Shown: positions 8,111 to 15,942, numbered from the stretch's first letter. The stretch is 64,000 nucleotides of DNA from Nocardioides sp. T2.26MG-1 (GCF_950101795.1 NZ_CATNLZ010000033.1:308916-372915), one strand, 5' to 3'. Numbers and translations are program-made. Notes: a model not told the origin generated them from the letters alone.

Positions 8111-9775
8111 GTGAGCATCCCTGCCATCGTGCTGATCGGGGCTGAGCACCCCGACGAGCTGCTCAGCGGCTTCGCGCGGTACCAGCACGAGTACGACGTG
8201 CGGCTGGTCCGGTCGTGCCGTGAGGCGCTCGAGACGACCCACGACGTCCTCGCCGGCGGCGCCACCGTGGCGATGTACGCGTCCGAGTCGGTCGTGCCGG
8301 ACGCCGAGACCGTCCTGCACGCCTTCCACAAGCTGCGCGAGAAGGTGCCGACCGCCCGCCGGGTCGTCGCCGCGCACTGGGACCGGTTCCTCACCGACGC
8401 CCCCGGCCTGCGCCCCGGCATGGCGGCGGGCAAGTACGACGCGTTCCTGCTGATGCCGCGCGGGACCCGCGACGAGGAGTTCCACAACGCGATCACCGAC
8501 CTGCTCTCCGACTGGGGCTCGACGGTCCCCGACCCCGAGGTCGTGTCGGTCAAGATCGTCTCGCCGGTGCGCGACGCGCTCACGCTGGGCATCCGCGACT
8601 TCCTCGACCGGATGGGCATGCCCAGCCGGGTCTATCCCCCCGACTCCGACGGCGGCCGCTTCGTGCTGGACATGTGGGAGGGCGAGCCGGCGTACCCCCT
8701 CGTCTACGCGCTGAACCGGCCGGTCGTCCACGCCCGGACCGTGCGCGACGTCGCGATCACGCTGTACGGCGCCCCCACCGAGCTCGACCTCGACCACGTC
8801 GTCGACATGGCGGTCGTCGGCGGCGGGCCGGCTGGCCTCGCGGCCGCGGTGTACGCCGCCTCCGAGGGCCTCTCGACGGTGATCCTGGAGGCCGAGGCGA
8901 TCGGCGGGCAGGCCGGCACCAGCTCGATGATCCGCAACTACCTCGGCTTCCCGCGCGGCATCTCCGGCATGCGGCTGGCCCAGCGGGCGCGCAACCAGGC
9001 GCTGCGGTTCGGCGCCCGGTTCTACACCGGTCAGTCGGTCGATGAGCTGCGCCCCGGCCGCGACGGCGACCCCCACGTGCTGTGCACCGACAGCGGGGAG
9101 GTGCGTGCCCGCTCGGTGGTGATCGCCAGCGGCGTCGCCTACCGCAAGCTGCGCGTCGACCCGCTCGAGGAGTTGGTGGGCATGGGCGTCTACTACGGCG
9201 CAGCGATGACCGCGGCCCGCGAGATGGAGGGCCAGGACGTCTTCGTGGTCGGGGGCGGCAACTCCGCCGGCCAGGCCGCGATGCACCTGGCGCGGTTCGC
9301 CCGCTCGGTCACGATCCTGGTGCGCCGGCCGTCCCTGGCCGAGACCATGTCGTCGTACCTGATCAACGAGATCGAGTACAACTCACGGGTCTCGGTGCGC
9401 ACCTGCACCGCGGTCGTCGACGGCGGCGGAGACGGCCGGCTCGACTGGCTCTGCCTCGAGGACACCGGCACCGGCGTGCGCGAGCGGGTGCCGGCGTACG
9501 GGCTGTTCCTGCTGCTCGGCGCCGAGCCGCACTGCGACTGGATCCCCGACTCCGTGGCCCGCGACGACCGCGGCTTCGTGCTCACCGGCCGCGACGTGCC
9601 GCGCGAGCACTGGCGCGACGGCCTCCCGCCGGCCGAGCTCGCGACCACGGTGCCGGGCGTGTTCTGCGCCGGAGACGTGCGCGCCGGGTCGATGAAGCGG
9701 GTCGCCTCCGCCAGCGGCGAGGGCGCGTCGGTCGTCCCGCTCGTGCACGCCTTCCTGGTGCCCGAGCCGACCTAG
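8111..9775 (+). CDS. Thioredoxin reductase-like FAD/NAD(P)H oxidoreductase with N-terminal receiver-like domain
   Basis: A 554-residue protein. Residues 1-135 look like a response-regulator-type receiver fold without clear phospho-acceptor spacing. Residues 140-228 form a small linker domain that precedes the flavoprotein in relatives. Residues 231-554 are a thioredoxin-reductase-like module with FAD-binding VVGGGPAGLAAAVYA (237-242 GGGPAG), GGQAGTSSMIRNYLGFP, and a second nucleotide-binding GGGNSAGQAAMH (381-390). The C-terminal VFCAGDVRAG contacts FAD. The redox CxxC of true TrxR is replaced by GAAM (363-366), so it cannot reduce thioredoxin in the usual way. The electron acceptor is unknown. 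The 3' end overlaps the convergent peptidase gene by 4 bp. Confidence 0.88.
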   Translation: MSIPAIVLIGAEHPDELLSGFARYQHEYDVRLVRSCREALETTHDVLAGGATVAMYASESVVPDAETVLHAFHKLREKVPTARRVVAAHWDRFLTDAPGLRPGMAAGKYDAFLLMPRGTRDEEFHNAITDLLSDWGSTVPDPEVVSVKIVSPVRDALTLGIRDFLDRMGMPSRVYPPDSDGGRFVLDMWEGEPAYPLVYALNRPVVHARTVRDVAITLYGAPTELDLDHVVDMAVVGGGPAGLAAAVYAASEGLSTVILEAEAIGGQAGTSSMIRNYLGFPRGISGMRLAQRARNQALRFGARFYTGQSVDELRPGRDGDPHVLCTDSGEVRARSVVIASGVAYRKLRVDPLEELVGMGVYYGAAMTAAREMEGQDVFVVGGGNSAGQAAMHLARFARSVTILVRRPSLAETMSSYLINEIEYNSRVSVRTCTAVVDGGGDGRLDWLCLEDTGTGVRERVPAYGLFLLLGAEPHCDWIPDSVARDDRGFVLTGRDVPREHWRDGLPPAELATTVPGVFCAGDVRAGSMKRVASASGEGASVVPLVHAFLVPEPT

Positions 9776-10851
9776 GACCCCTGGAACGTGATGTGCCGGG
9801 CCGCGAACGCCTCGCGCACCGCGGCGGCTGCCTGGGGCCCGTGGGTGGCCAGTGCGGTCCGGTACGTCGCCTCGGCTGCCGCGCTGAACGTGGTGTCCGG
9901 GGCGTAGTCGAACTGGCTGAGCACCAGCGTGCGGTCCCAGTCGCGCGAGGTCAGCCCGAGCGCGGTCCAGCGCTGGCGGACGTCCCAGAGCGCCGCGCTC
10001 CAGATCATGCCGTCGTAGTGCACCTCGTTGCGCCGGTCCTCCAGCACCAGGCTCGTGTCGAGGCGGCGCAGGCAGTGCGGCACCGTCGAGGTGTAGGACG
10101 TCGCGTCCCAGTCCATGACGCACGGTGCGGGCGCGTCGACCGGCCAGCCGTACTGACCTGCCGCGTCGAGGCCGACGGTGACCGCGAGGTAGTCGCCGAA
10201 CGCCTCGCCGATGGAGCCGGCGTCCAGGCTCGAGCCGAAGCCGGCCACCTGGGCGTCGTGCACCGCGTGGCCGTACTCGTGGACGATGACCTCGGCGTCC
10301 TCGGCGTCGTCGACGCCACCCTTGCCGAGCCGGATGTAGTCGTGCTTGTCCCAGGAGTAGCTGTTGTCCTGGCCGTACTGGTCGATGCGCACGTCCTGGC
10401 TCTCGGCGTTGACCGGGGGCAGGCTGCTGCCGAAGCCCAGGGACTGGAGGTACTCCTGGGCCTGGTTGACCCAGAAGTACGCCATCACCTGCTCGAAGCG
10501 GTCGTCGTCGCGCAGGTAGGAGAACGTGTTGGTGGGGCTGTAGGCAGCGGCACCGGTCGCGGACCGGACGTTGACCCACGCGCCGCGCAGGTAGCCGGAG
10601 CCGTCCAGGTTGCGGAGCGGGACCGTGGCGTACGCCGCGGCGGGCACCGCGGCAGCCGAGTCCTTCTGGTCGGTGAGGGTCTGGTCGCCCGAGGACTGCA
10701 CCGGGTTGACCATGAACACGCTGCCGGTGCCCGACGACGTACCGCTGCCGGGCTTGGTGGCGGTGGCGGGGGCCGCGAGCACGACGCCGGCGAGAGCGGC
10801 GGCGGCGATCCCGACGAGGACGATGCGCTGAGGGGTACGACGGTTGTTCAT
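9772..10851 (-). CDS. Secreted zinc metallopeptidase, M4/M36-like gluzincin
   Basis: A 359-residue exported protein. Residues 1-32 are a Sec signal peptide (basic start, hydrophobic core, ATA-like cleavage region). The catalytic motif is HEYGHAVHD (His191, Glu192, His195). The third zinc ligand is probably Glu216 in GSIGEAFGDY, the arrangement of thermolysin- and fungalysin-type gluzincins. It lacks the long propeptide of M4 enzymes. It should digest extracellular protein. The ATG lies 67 bp beyond the end of the PfkB gene, with TATATT as a possible -10 in the gap. The 3' end meets the flavoprotein gene tail to tail. Confidence 0.85.
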   Translation of the reverse strand: MNNRRTPQRIVLVGIAAAALAGVVLAAPATATKPGSGTSSGTGSVFMVNPVQSSGDQTLTDQKDSAAAVPAAAYATVPLRNLDGSGYLRGAWVNVRSATGAAAYSPTNTFSYLRDDDRFEQVMAYFWVNQAQEYLQSLGFGSSLPPVNAESQDVRIDQYGQDNSYSWDKHDYIRLGKGGVDDAEDAEVIVHEYGHAVHDAQVAGFGSSLDAGSIGEAFGDYLAVTVGLDAAGQYGWPVDAPAPCVMDWDATSYTSTVPHCLRRLDTSLVLEDRRNEVHYDGMIWSAALWDVRQRWTALGLTSRDWDRTLVLSQFDYAPDTTFSAAAEATYRTALATHGPQAAAAVREAFAARHITFQGS

Positions 10852-10889
10852 CCGAGACTCGCAATCTGCAGGAAGGGTGATCGCCCCCG

Positions 10890-10912
10890 ATCGATTGCGG
10901 TGGAATATATCC
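10890..10912 (-). promoter_or_regulatory. Possible promoter of the metallopeptidase gene
   Basis: The short gap between the PfkB stop and the peptidase ATG holds an A/T-rich TATATT about 50 bp upstream of the start. A good -35 is not visible, so this is tentative. Confidence 0.3.
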
Positions 10913-10918
10913 CCTCAC

Positions 10919-11824
10919 CTACAGCTCGTGGCGGTACGGCGGGTCCGCGCCCGGTCGCGAGACCGTGACGGCGGCGGCGCGCGCCGCGTGCGCCAGCACC
11001 TCGGCGACCACCTCGACGTCGAGGTGGCGCAGTTGCTCGCGCCGGTCCGCGCCCAGCAGACCGCGCTCCCACAGCGCGTCGATGACGGCCGCTCCGAAGG
11101 TGTCGCCGGCGCCGATCGTGTCGGCCACCTCGACGGGCAGCGACGCGGCCTCGACCACTCCCGCCTCGTGCACCCAGGTCGCGCCCTCGCCGCCACGGGT
11201 GATCACGACCGCAGCCGGACCCAGCGCCAGGAGCGCCCGGGCGGCGGCCTCGTTGGGGAGCGCCGGGTAGAGCGCGGACAGGTCCTCGTCGGACGCCTTG
11301 ACGACGTCGGAGGCGGCCACCAGCCGCTCGACGAGCGCGACCACGTCCGGGCCGGTGCCGGTGATCGCCGGCCGGGCGTTGACGTCGTAGCTGATCGTGG
11401 CCGCGGACCGCAGCCGCTCGACGAGTGCGAGCACGTCGTCGGCGCCCGGCTCGAGCACGGCGCCCAGCGAGCAGGTGTGCACGACCAGCGGCGCCGGCTC
11501 GTCGTCGACGGCCGGCACTCTCCACTCGAGGTCGAACTCGTACGTCGCGGCGCCGTCCGCGCCGATGGTCGCGGCGGCGGTCGCGGTGCGGTTCAGCACG
11601 TGCGGGTCGCCGGCCAGCTCGACCCCCGCGGCGGCCACGTGGCCGGCCAGCACCCGCCCCCGCTCGTCGTCGGCCCAGGCGGTCACGAACCGCACCCGCC
11701 GGCCCAGCCGCGCCAGCGCCACGGCCACGTTGGCGGCGCTGCCCCCGGCGTACTCCGTGGTGGTCCCGTCCGCGCCGTGCACGATGTCGACCAGGGACTC
11801 CCCCACCACCAGCACGCTGTCCAT
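10919..11824 (-). CDS. PfkB-family carbohydrate kinase (fructokinase/ribokinase-like)
   Basis: A 301-residue sugar kinase of the ribokinase/PfkB superfamily. It has the N-terminal signature YAGGSAANVAVALARLG (about 25-41), an ISYDVNARPA segment and the C-terminal DTIGAGDTFGAAV, where Asp241 is the catalytic base next to the anion hole. The overall pattern is closest to fructokinases or related hexose/ketose kinases; the substrate cannot be fixed. It is divergent from the GntR regulator with only 22 bp between the start codons, so that regulator is a natural candidate to control it. Confidence 0.9.
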   Translation of the reverse strand: MDSVLVVGESLVDIVHGADGTTTEYAGGSAANVAVALARLGRRVRFVTAWADDERGRVLAGHVAAAGVELAGDPHVLNRTATAAATIGADGAATYEFDLEWRVPAVDDEPAPLVVHTCSLGAVLEPGADDVLALVERLRSAATISYDVNARPAITGTGPDVVALVERLVAASDVVKASDEDLSALYPALPNEAAARALLALGPAAVVITRGGEGATWVHEAGVVEAASLPVEVADTIGAGDTFGAAVIDALWERGLLGADRREQLRHLDVEVVAEVLAHAARAAAVTVSRPGADPPYRHEL

Positions 11825-11834
11825 GGGATGTCTC

Positions 11835-11840
11835 TACCAT
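11835..11840 (+). promoter_or_regulatory. -10 box of a leaderless promoter (GntR gene)
   Basis: TACCAT sits 6 bp before ATG 11847. Only 22 bp separate this ATG from the divergent PfkB ATG, so a leader with a ribosome binding site would hardly fit. Confidence 0.5.
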
Positions 11841-11846
11841 GCGGGG

Positions 11847-12212
11847 ATGCAGGTGCATCCGCTGGACCCGGGCTCACCGGCCGCGCCGTACGAGCAGCTG
11901 CGCACGCAGCTCGCGACCCGGGCCGCGTCGGGTGACCTTCCGGCCGGCACCCGGCTCCCGACCGTGCGGGCGCTCGCAGCAGAGCTGGGACTCGCGGTCA
12001 ACACCGTCGCCCGCGCCTACCGCGAGCTCGAGGCCGACGGGGTGATCACGACCGAGGGCCGCCGCGGCACCTTCGTCGCGGCCACCGCCGCCGGTCGCTC
12101 CACCGAGGCCGCCGACGCCGCCGCGGCGTACGCCGCCACCGCCCGCCGCCTCGGCCTCACCCTCCCCGAGGCCGTCCACCTCCTCGACCACCACTGGTCG
12201 TCCGGTGGTTGA
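11847..12212 (+). CDS. GntR-family transcriptional regulator, short YtrA type
   Basis: A 121-residue regulator. Residues 1-80 are the GntR winged helix (PYEQLRTQLATRAASGDLPAGTRLPTVRALAAELGLAVNTVARAYRELEADGVI, then the RRGTFVA wing). The C-terminal tail is only about 40 residues of helix, as in the YtrA subfamily, with no FCD or UTRA ligand domain. It may repress itself and the divergent PfkB kinase (inference from position). The stop codon lies inside an interspersed inverted repeat and is followed by a bidirectional terminator. Confidence 0.9.
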   Translation: MQVHPLDPGSPAAPYEQLRTQLATRAASGDLPAGTRLPTVRALAAELGLAVNTVARAYRELEADGVITTEGRRGTFVAATAAGRSTEAADAAAAYAATARRLGLTLPEAVHLLDHHWSSGG

Positions 12213-12242
12213 GGTGCGAGCGAAGCGAGCCTCGAAACCACC
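12204..12242. repeat. Intergenic inverted repeat, GGTGGTT...AACCACC type
   Basis: Arms GGTGGTT and AACCACC enclose a GCGAGCGAAGCGAGC core. I recognise the general form as an interspersed repeat common in Nocardioides-like genomes. It supplies the last two codons and stop of the GntR gene. A looser relative lies near 37960-38030. Confidence 0.55.
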
Positions 12243-12257
12243 CGCCGGGACATGACG

Positions 12258-12290
12258 AAGGCCCGCCACCCTCGACGGGTGGCGGGCCTT
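12258..12290. terminator. Bidirectional hairpin terminator between GntR and rplQ genes
   Basis: A perfect 14-bp GC-rich stem (12258-12271 with 12277-12290) with a 5-nt loop lies between convergent genes. The AA/TT ends give short U-runs on either strand. Confidence 0.8.
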
Positions 12291-12313
12291 GTCAGTGGAT
12301 CAGGCGATCAGGC

Positions 12314-12904
12314 TCAGGCCTTGTCGTCGTCCTCGGTGGTCTCCTCGGCGGGAGCCTCGTCAGCGACGGGGTGCTCCTCGGCGACCACGCTGGTCTCGGG
12401 CGACGCCTCGTCGGTCAGCTCGGTGGGAGCCTCCTCGACGCCCGCGTCCTCCGACACCGTCTCCTCGACCGGAGCCTCCTCGGCCGGGGCCGGGGCAGCA
12501 GCGGCCGGGGCGGCCTTCTTCTTCGCCTTCGGGGCCGACGGCTTGTAGGCCTCGGTCACGAGCTCGATCACGGCCATCGGGGCGTTGTCGCCCTTGCGGG
12601 GGCCGATCTTCGTGATCCGGGTGTAGCCACCCGGACGCTCGGCGAAGGTCGGGCCGATCTCGGTGAAGAGGGTGTGCACGACCGACTTGTCGCGAATGGT
12701 CTTGAGGACCTCGCGACGGTTGTGCAGGTCGCCCTTCTTCGCCTTGGTGATCAGCTTCTCCGCGTGCGGACGCAGCGCGCGTGCCCGCGACTCGGTCGTC
12801 GTGATCCGGCCGTGCTCGAAGAGCTGGGTGGCCAGGTTCGCGAGGATGAGGCGCTGGTGCGCCGGGCTACCGCCGAGGCGGGGACCCTTGGTGGGCTTGG
12901 GCAT
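12314..12904 (-). CDS. rplQ: 50S ribosomal protein L17 with acidic C-terminal extension
   Basis: A 196-residue protein. Residues 1-118 are the L17 core (MPKPTKGPRLGGSPAHQRLILANLATQLFEHGRI at the start, GGYTRI before the end), a component of the large subunit near the exit tunnel. After about residue 120 an Ala/Lys-rich linker leads into a tail of about 60 residues dominated by Glu, Asp, Ala and Pro. Such tails are common in actinobacterial L17. It is the last gene of the infA-rpoA operon and ends shortly before a strong terminator. Confidence 0.97.
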   Translation of the reverse strand: MPKPTKGPRLGGSPAHQRLILANLATQLFEHGRITTTESRARALRPHAEKLITKAKKGDLHNRREVLKTIRDKSVVHTLFTEIGPTFAERPGGYTRITKIGPRKGDNAPMAVIELVTEAYKPSAPKAKKKAAPAAAAPAPAEEAPVEETVSEDAGVEEAPTELTDEASPETSVVAEEHPVADEAPAEETTEDDDKA

Positions 12905-12996
12905 TGCTTCTCTCGATTCTCCCCGGCCGTATCAGGTACCGGAGTAGATGTTGCTTTCTCAGGAATGGGTCAATCTGCGTGCCAGCGGTGCGCAGA

Positions 12997-14013
12997 TCAG
13001 TACTGCTCGTCCTCGACGAAGGCATCGTCGTCGTCATCGCCGTACGCCGCGAGCGCGGCGTGCGGGTCGAAGCCGGGCGCGCTGTCCTTGAGGGACAGGC
13101 CCATCTCGACCAGCTTGGCCTTGACCTCGTCGATCGACTTCGCACCGAAGTTGCGGATGTCGAGCAGGTCCTGCTCCGAGCGGCTGATGAGCTCACCCAC
13201 GGTGTGGATGCCCTCGCGCTTGAGGCAGTTGTAGGAGCGGACGGTCAGCTGCAGGTCCTCGACCGGGAGGGCGAGGTCGGCAGCCAGCTGCTCGTCGACC
13301 GGCGACGGGCCGATGTCGATGCCCTCGGCCTCGACGTTCAGCTCGCGGGCCAGGCCGAACAGCTCGACCAGGGTCTTGCCGGCCGAGGCGATCGCGTCGC
13401 GGGGACGGATCGACGGCTTGGTCTCGACGTCGATGACGAGCTTGTCGAAGTCGGTGCGCTGCTCGACACGGGTGGCCTCGACCTTGTAGGTCACCTTCAG
13501 CACGGGGCTGTAGATCGAGTCGACCGGCATCCGGCCGATCTCGTTGTCCGCGCCCTTGTTCTGGACGGCGGACACGTAGCCGCGGCCCCGCTCCACGACC
13601 AGCTCCATCTCCAGCTTGCCCTTGTCGGACAGCGTGGCGATCTTGAGGTCGGGGTTGTGCACCTCGACACCGGCCGGGGGCGCGATGTCGGCGGCGGTCA
13701 CGTCACCGGCACCCGACTTGCGCAGGTACATGGTGACCGGCTCGTCGTGCTCGGAGGAGACGACGAGACCCTTGAGGTTGAGGATGACCTCGGTGACGTC
13801 CTCCTTGACCCCCTCGATGGTCGAGAACTCGTGGAGGACGTTGTCGATCTTGATGCTCGTGACCGAGGCACCGGGGATCGAGCTAAGGAGCGTACGGCGA
13901 AGCGAGTTGCCCAGCGTGTAGCCGAAGCCGGGCTCCAGGGGCTCGATCACGAACCTCGAGCGGAACTCGTCGACGGACTCTTCCGACAGGGTGGGGCGCT
14001 GTGCGATGAGCAC
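12997..14013 (-). CDS. rpoA: DNA-directed RNA polymerase alpha subunit
   Basis: A 338-residue subunit. The N-terminal domain (1-230; RFVIEPLEPGFGYTLGNSLRRTLLSSIPG) dimerises and assembles RNA polymerase. A linker leads to the C-terminal domain (about 250-315; LELTVRSYNCLKREGI-like helix, then LLDIRNFGAKSIDEVKAKL), which binds UP elements and activators. The acidic end has a run of five Asp. Translation starts at GTG 14013. It follows rpsD after a 154-bp gap containing GC-rich hairpins and precedes rplQ. Confidence 0.98.
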   Translation of the reverse strand: MLIAQRPTLSEESVDEFRSRFVIEPLEPGFGYTLGNSLRRTLLSSIPGASVTSIKIDNVLHEFSTIEGVKEDVTEVILNLKGLVVSSEHDEPVTMYLRKSGAGDVTAADIAPPAGVEVHNPDLKIATLSDKGKLEMELVVERGRGYVSAVQNKGADNEIGRMPVDSIYSPVLKVTYKVEATRVEQRTDFDKLVIDVETKPSIRPRDAIASAGKTLVELFGLARELNVEAEGIDIGPSPVDEQLAADLALPVEDLQLTVRSYNCLKREGIHTVGELISRSEQDLLDIRNFGAKSIDEVKAKLVEMGLSLKDSAPGFDPHAALAAYGDDDDDAFVEDEQY

Positions 14014-14090
14014 TTGTTCTTTCCTTTCCGGACCTACCCGCTATATGACAGGCCCGAACTTCAGGGTTGACGGAAGGCGATCCACTAGAT

Positions 14091-14163
14091 GGCCCCGCCC
14101 CAGACCCGGGGGTCTGGGGGCGGAGCCCCCAGCAGGGGGTCGAAGGGGGGCGAAGCCCCCCTT
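14091..14163. repeat. GC-rich hairpin cluster between rpsD and rpoA
   Basis: Three stems lie side by side: 14095-14123 (CAGACCC/GGGTCTG core with one bulge), 14126-14139 (CCCCC/GGGGG) and 14145-14161 (GGGGGC/GCCCCC with a GAA loop). They look like the GC-rich palindromic repeats scattered through actinomycete genomes. In the mRNA they could attenuate or stabilise the rpoA-rplQ part. Confidence 0.6.
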
Positions 14164-14167
14164 CTGT

Positions 14168-14776
14168 CTACTTCTTGGAGTAGTACTCGACGATGAGCTG
14201 CTCCTGGACCGGGATGTCGATCTGGGCCCGGACGGGGAGCTGGTGGACCAGGATCCGCATCCGGGTCGGGATCGCCTCGAGCCACGCCGGGACGACGCGC
14301 TCGCCGTGGGTCTCGCGGGCGACGATGAACGGCGTCATCTCCAGCGACTTCTCACGCACGTCGATGACGTCGTGGGCGGTGACCTGGAAGGACGGGATGT
14401 CGACCTTCCGGCCGTTCACCTTGAAGTGACCGTGGGTCACCAGCTGACGGGCGTGGCGGCGGGTCCGGGCGAAGCCGGCGCGGTACACCACGTTGTCGAG
14501 GCGGCACTCCAGCAGCTGGAGCAGGTTGTCGCCGGTCTTGCCGGAGCGACGCGAGGCCTCGGTGTAGTAGTTGTGGAACTGCTTCTCGAGGACGCCGTAG
14601 GTGTAGCGAGCCTTCTGCTTCTCACGAAGCTGGAGGAGGTACTCGCTCTCCTTGATGCGGCCGCGGCCGTGCTGGCCGGGGGGGTAGGGGCGACGCTCGT
14701 ACGCCGAGTCGCCACCGACGAGGTCGACACCGAGGCGGCGCGACTTCTTGGTCATGGGGCCGGTGTAACGGGCCAT
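14168..14776 (-). CDS. rpsD: 30S ribosomal protein S4
   Basis: A 202-residue primary 16S rRNA binding protein. The start is ATG 14776 (MARYTGPMTKKSRRLGVDLVG), the usual actinobacterial N-terminus. The S4 RNA-binding domain is visible in LLECRLDNVVYRAGFARTRRHARQLVTHGHFKVNGRKVDIPS. No zinc-binding Cys cluster is present, so it is the Cys-minus form. In Gram-negative bacteria and Bacillus S4 represses its own operon from the mRNA leader. It lies in the rpsM-rpsK-rpsD-rpoA order. Confidence 0.98.
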   Translation of the reverse strand: MARYTGPMTKKSRRLGVDLVGGDSAYERRPYPPGQHGRGRIKESEYLLQLREKQKARYTYGVLEKQFHNYYTEASRRSGKTGDNLLQLLECRLDNVVYRAGFARTRRHARQLVTHGHFKVNGRKVDIPSFQVTAHDVIDVREKSLEMTPFIVARETHGERVVPAWLEAIPTRMRILVHQLPVRAQIDIPVQEQLIVEYYSKK

Positions 14777-14804
14777 AGCTACAAGTCTCCTGTTCTCGGG
14801 TCGA

Positions 14805-15212
14805 TCAGACGCGGCGGCGCTTGGGCGGGCGGCAGCCGTTGTGGGGCGTGGGCGTGACGTCCTGGATGGTGCCGACCTCGAGGCCGATCGCACCCAGCGA
14901 ACGGATCGCCGTCTCGCGGCCCGAGCCCGGGCCCTTCACGAAGACGTCGATCTTCTTCATGCCGTGCTCCATCGCCCGACGACCGGCAGCCTCGGCTGCC
15001 ATCTGTGCGGCGAACGGGGTCGACTTGCGCGAGCCCTTGAAGCCGACGGTGCCGGCCGAGGCCCACGAGATCACCGCACCGGTCGGGTCGGTGATCGTCA
15101 CGATCGTGTTGTTGAACGTGCTCTTGATGTGGGCCTCGCCCACGGCGACGTTCTTCTTCTCCTTGCGGCGCACCTTCTTGGCGCCGGCCGCAGTGCGGCT
15201 CTTGGGAGGCAT
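14805..15212 (-). CDS. rpsK: 30S ribosomal protein S11
   Basis: A 135-residue platform protein of the small subunit near the mRNA exit site. Its diagnostic stretches are AHIKSTFNNTIVTITDPTGAVISWASAG, GFKGSRKSTPFAAQMAAE and the C-terminal DVTPTPHNGCRPPKRRRV. The lysine-rich N-terminus (KKVRRKEKKNVA) is normal. It lies between rpsM and rpsD in the conserved alpha-operon order. Confidence 0.98.
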   Translation of the reverse strand: MPPKSRTAAGAKKVRRKEKKNVAVGEAHIKSTFNNTIVTITDPTGAVISWASAGTVGFKGSRKSTPFAAQMAAEAAGRRAMEHGMKKIDVFVKGPGSGRETAIRSLGAIGLEVGTIQDVTPTPHNGCRPPKRRRV

Positions 15213-15299
15213 GCAGTTATCTCCTGAAGTAGCTGGTCTGTGAGTGAGAGACGGCGGTCGAGCCGGTCGGGACCACGCAGGTGGTCACGAGGGCTTCGA

Positions 15300-15674
15300 T
15301 CACTTGGCCTTCTTCTTGCCGGCAACCGTGCGCTTGGGACCCTTGCGGGTGCGCGCGTTGGTCTTGGTGCGCTGACCGCGGACCGGGAGGCCCTGGCGGT
15401 GGCGGCGACCCTGGTAGCTGCCGATCTCGATCTTGCGGCGGATGTCTGCCTGGACCTCGCGACGGAGGTCACCCTCGATCTTGAAGTTGGCTTCGATCTC
15501 GTCACGGAGCTTGACCAGCTCTTCGTCGCCCAGCTGGTGGACGCGCAGGTCGGGGTTGACCCCGGTGGCCTGCAGGACCTGCTGGGCGCGGGTACGGCCG
15601 ATGCCGTAGATGTAGGTGAGTGCGATCTCGATGCGCTTGTCGCGCGGGAGGTCCACACCAACGAGGCGTGCCAT
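15300..15674 (-). CDS. rpsM: 30S ribosomal protein S13
   Basis: A 124-residue head protein that contacts the P-site tRNA and L5/L31 bridges. The start is ATG 15674 (MARLVGVDLPRDKRIEIALTYIYGIG). The C-terminal RGQRTKTNARTRKGPKRTVAGKKKAK reaches the tRNA. The open frame upstream of this ATG is a shadow. A 268-nt leader with several hairpins separates it from rpmJ, which is much longer than the other gaps of this operon. Confidence 0.98.
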   Translation of the reverse strand: MARLVGVDLPRDKRIEIALTYIYGIGRTRAQQVLQATGVNPDLRVHQLGDEELVKLRDEIEANFKIEGDLRREVQADIRRKIEIGSYQGRRHRQGLPVRGQRTKTNARTRKGPKRTVAGKKKAK

Positions 15675-15942
15675 GTGGTGGCTGTTTCCCTTCGGTTGTT
15701 CCGACAGGTTTCTGGTCGTGACGCGTCCTGAGCCTCGTGGTTCAGGCTCCGGCCTGTCGTCCGGAGGTGGTTGACCCGTCATGCGACGGGCTGAGCGATC
15801 ACGTTGTGGTGTTCAGTTGTGTAGCGGGCGTATCGATCCAGTTGAGGGATTTCGATGCGCCCGTTCCGACCTCGCAAGCTCGGTCGGAGGGCTTACTCAA
15901 TCTGCGGCTGAGACGCCGCGCACGACTTCGTCGTGCACGACT
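15675..15942 (-). promoter_or_regulatory. Structured 268-nt leader between rpmJ and rpsM
   Basis: No gene is visible here. At least five hairpins can be drawn: 15730-15749, 15775-15790 (CCCGTC/GACGGG), 15836-15872 (long stem pairing GGGCG/CGCCC and ATCGA/TCGAT), 15875-15898 (CCGACC/GGTCGG) and 15920-15936 (7-bp stem, TTC loop). The position, just before rpsM, is where the enterobacterial alpha operon carries its S4-binding regulatory structure. An equivalent role here is inference. Confidence 0.45.

Noticed and set aside
7268..9286. A 672-residue open frame on the minus strand across truA and the flavoprotein gene
   Set aside because: It is antisense to two well-supported genes, is made of Arg/Gly/His/Pro-rich low complexity and has no domain. 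High GC makes such shadows common.
9383..10918. A 511-residue open frame on the minus strand, out of frame with the metallopeptidase
   Set aside because: The peptidase frame carries a signal peptide, HEYGH motif and zinc ligand, while this frame is repetitive Arg/Pro/Gly sequence.
15300..15782. A longer S13 with 36 extra N-terminal residues
   Set aside because: S13 is conserved from MARLVGVDLPRDKR; the extra frame reads through the hairpin-rich leader.
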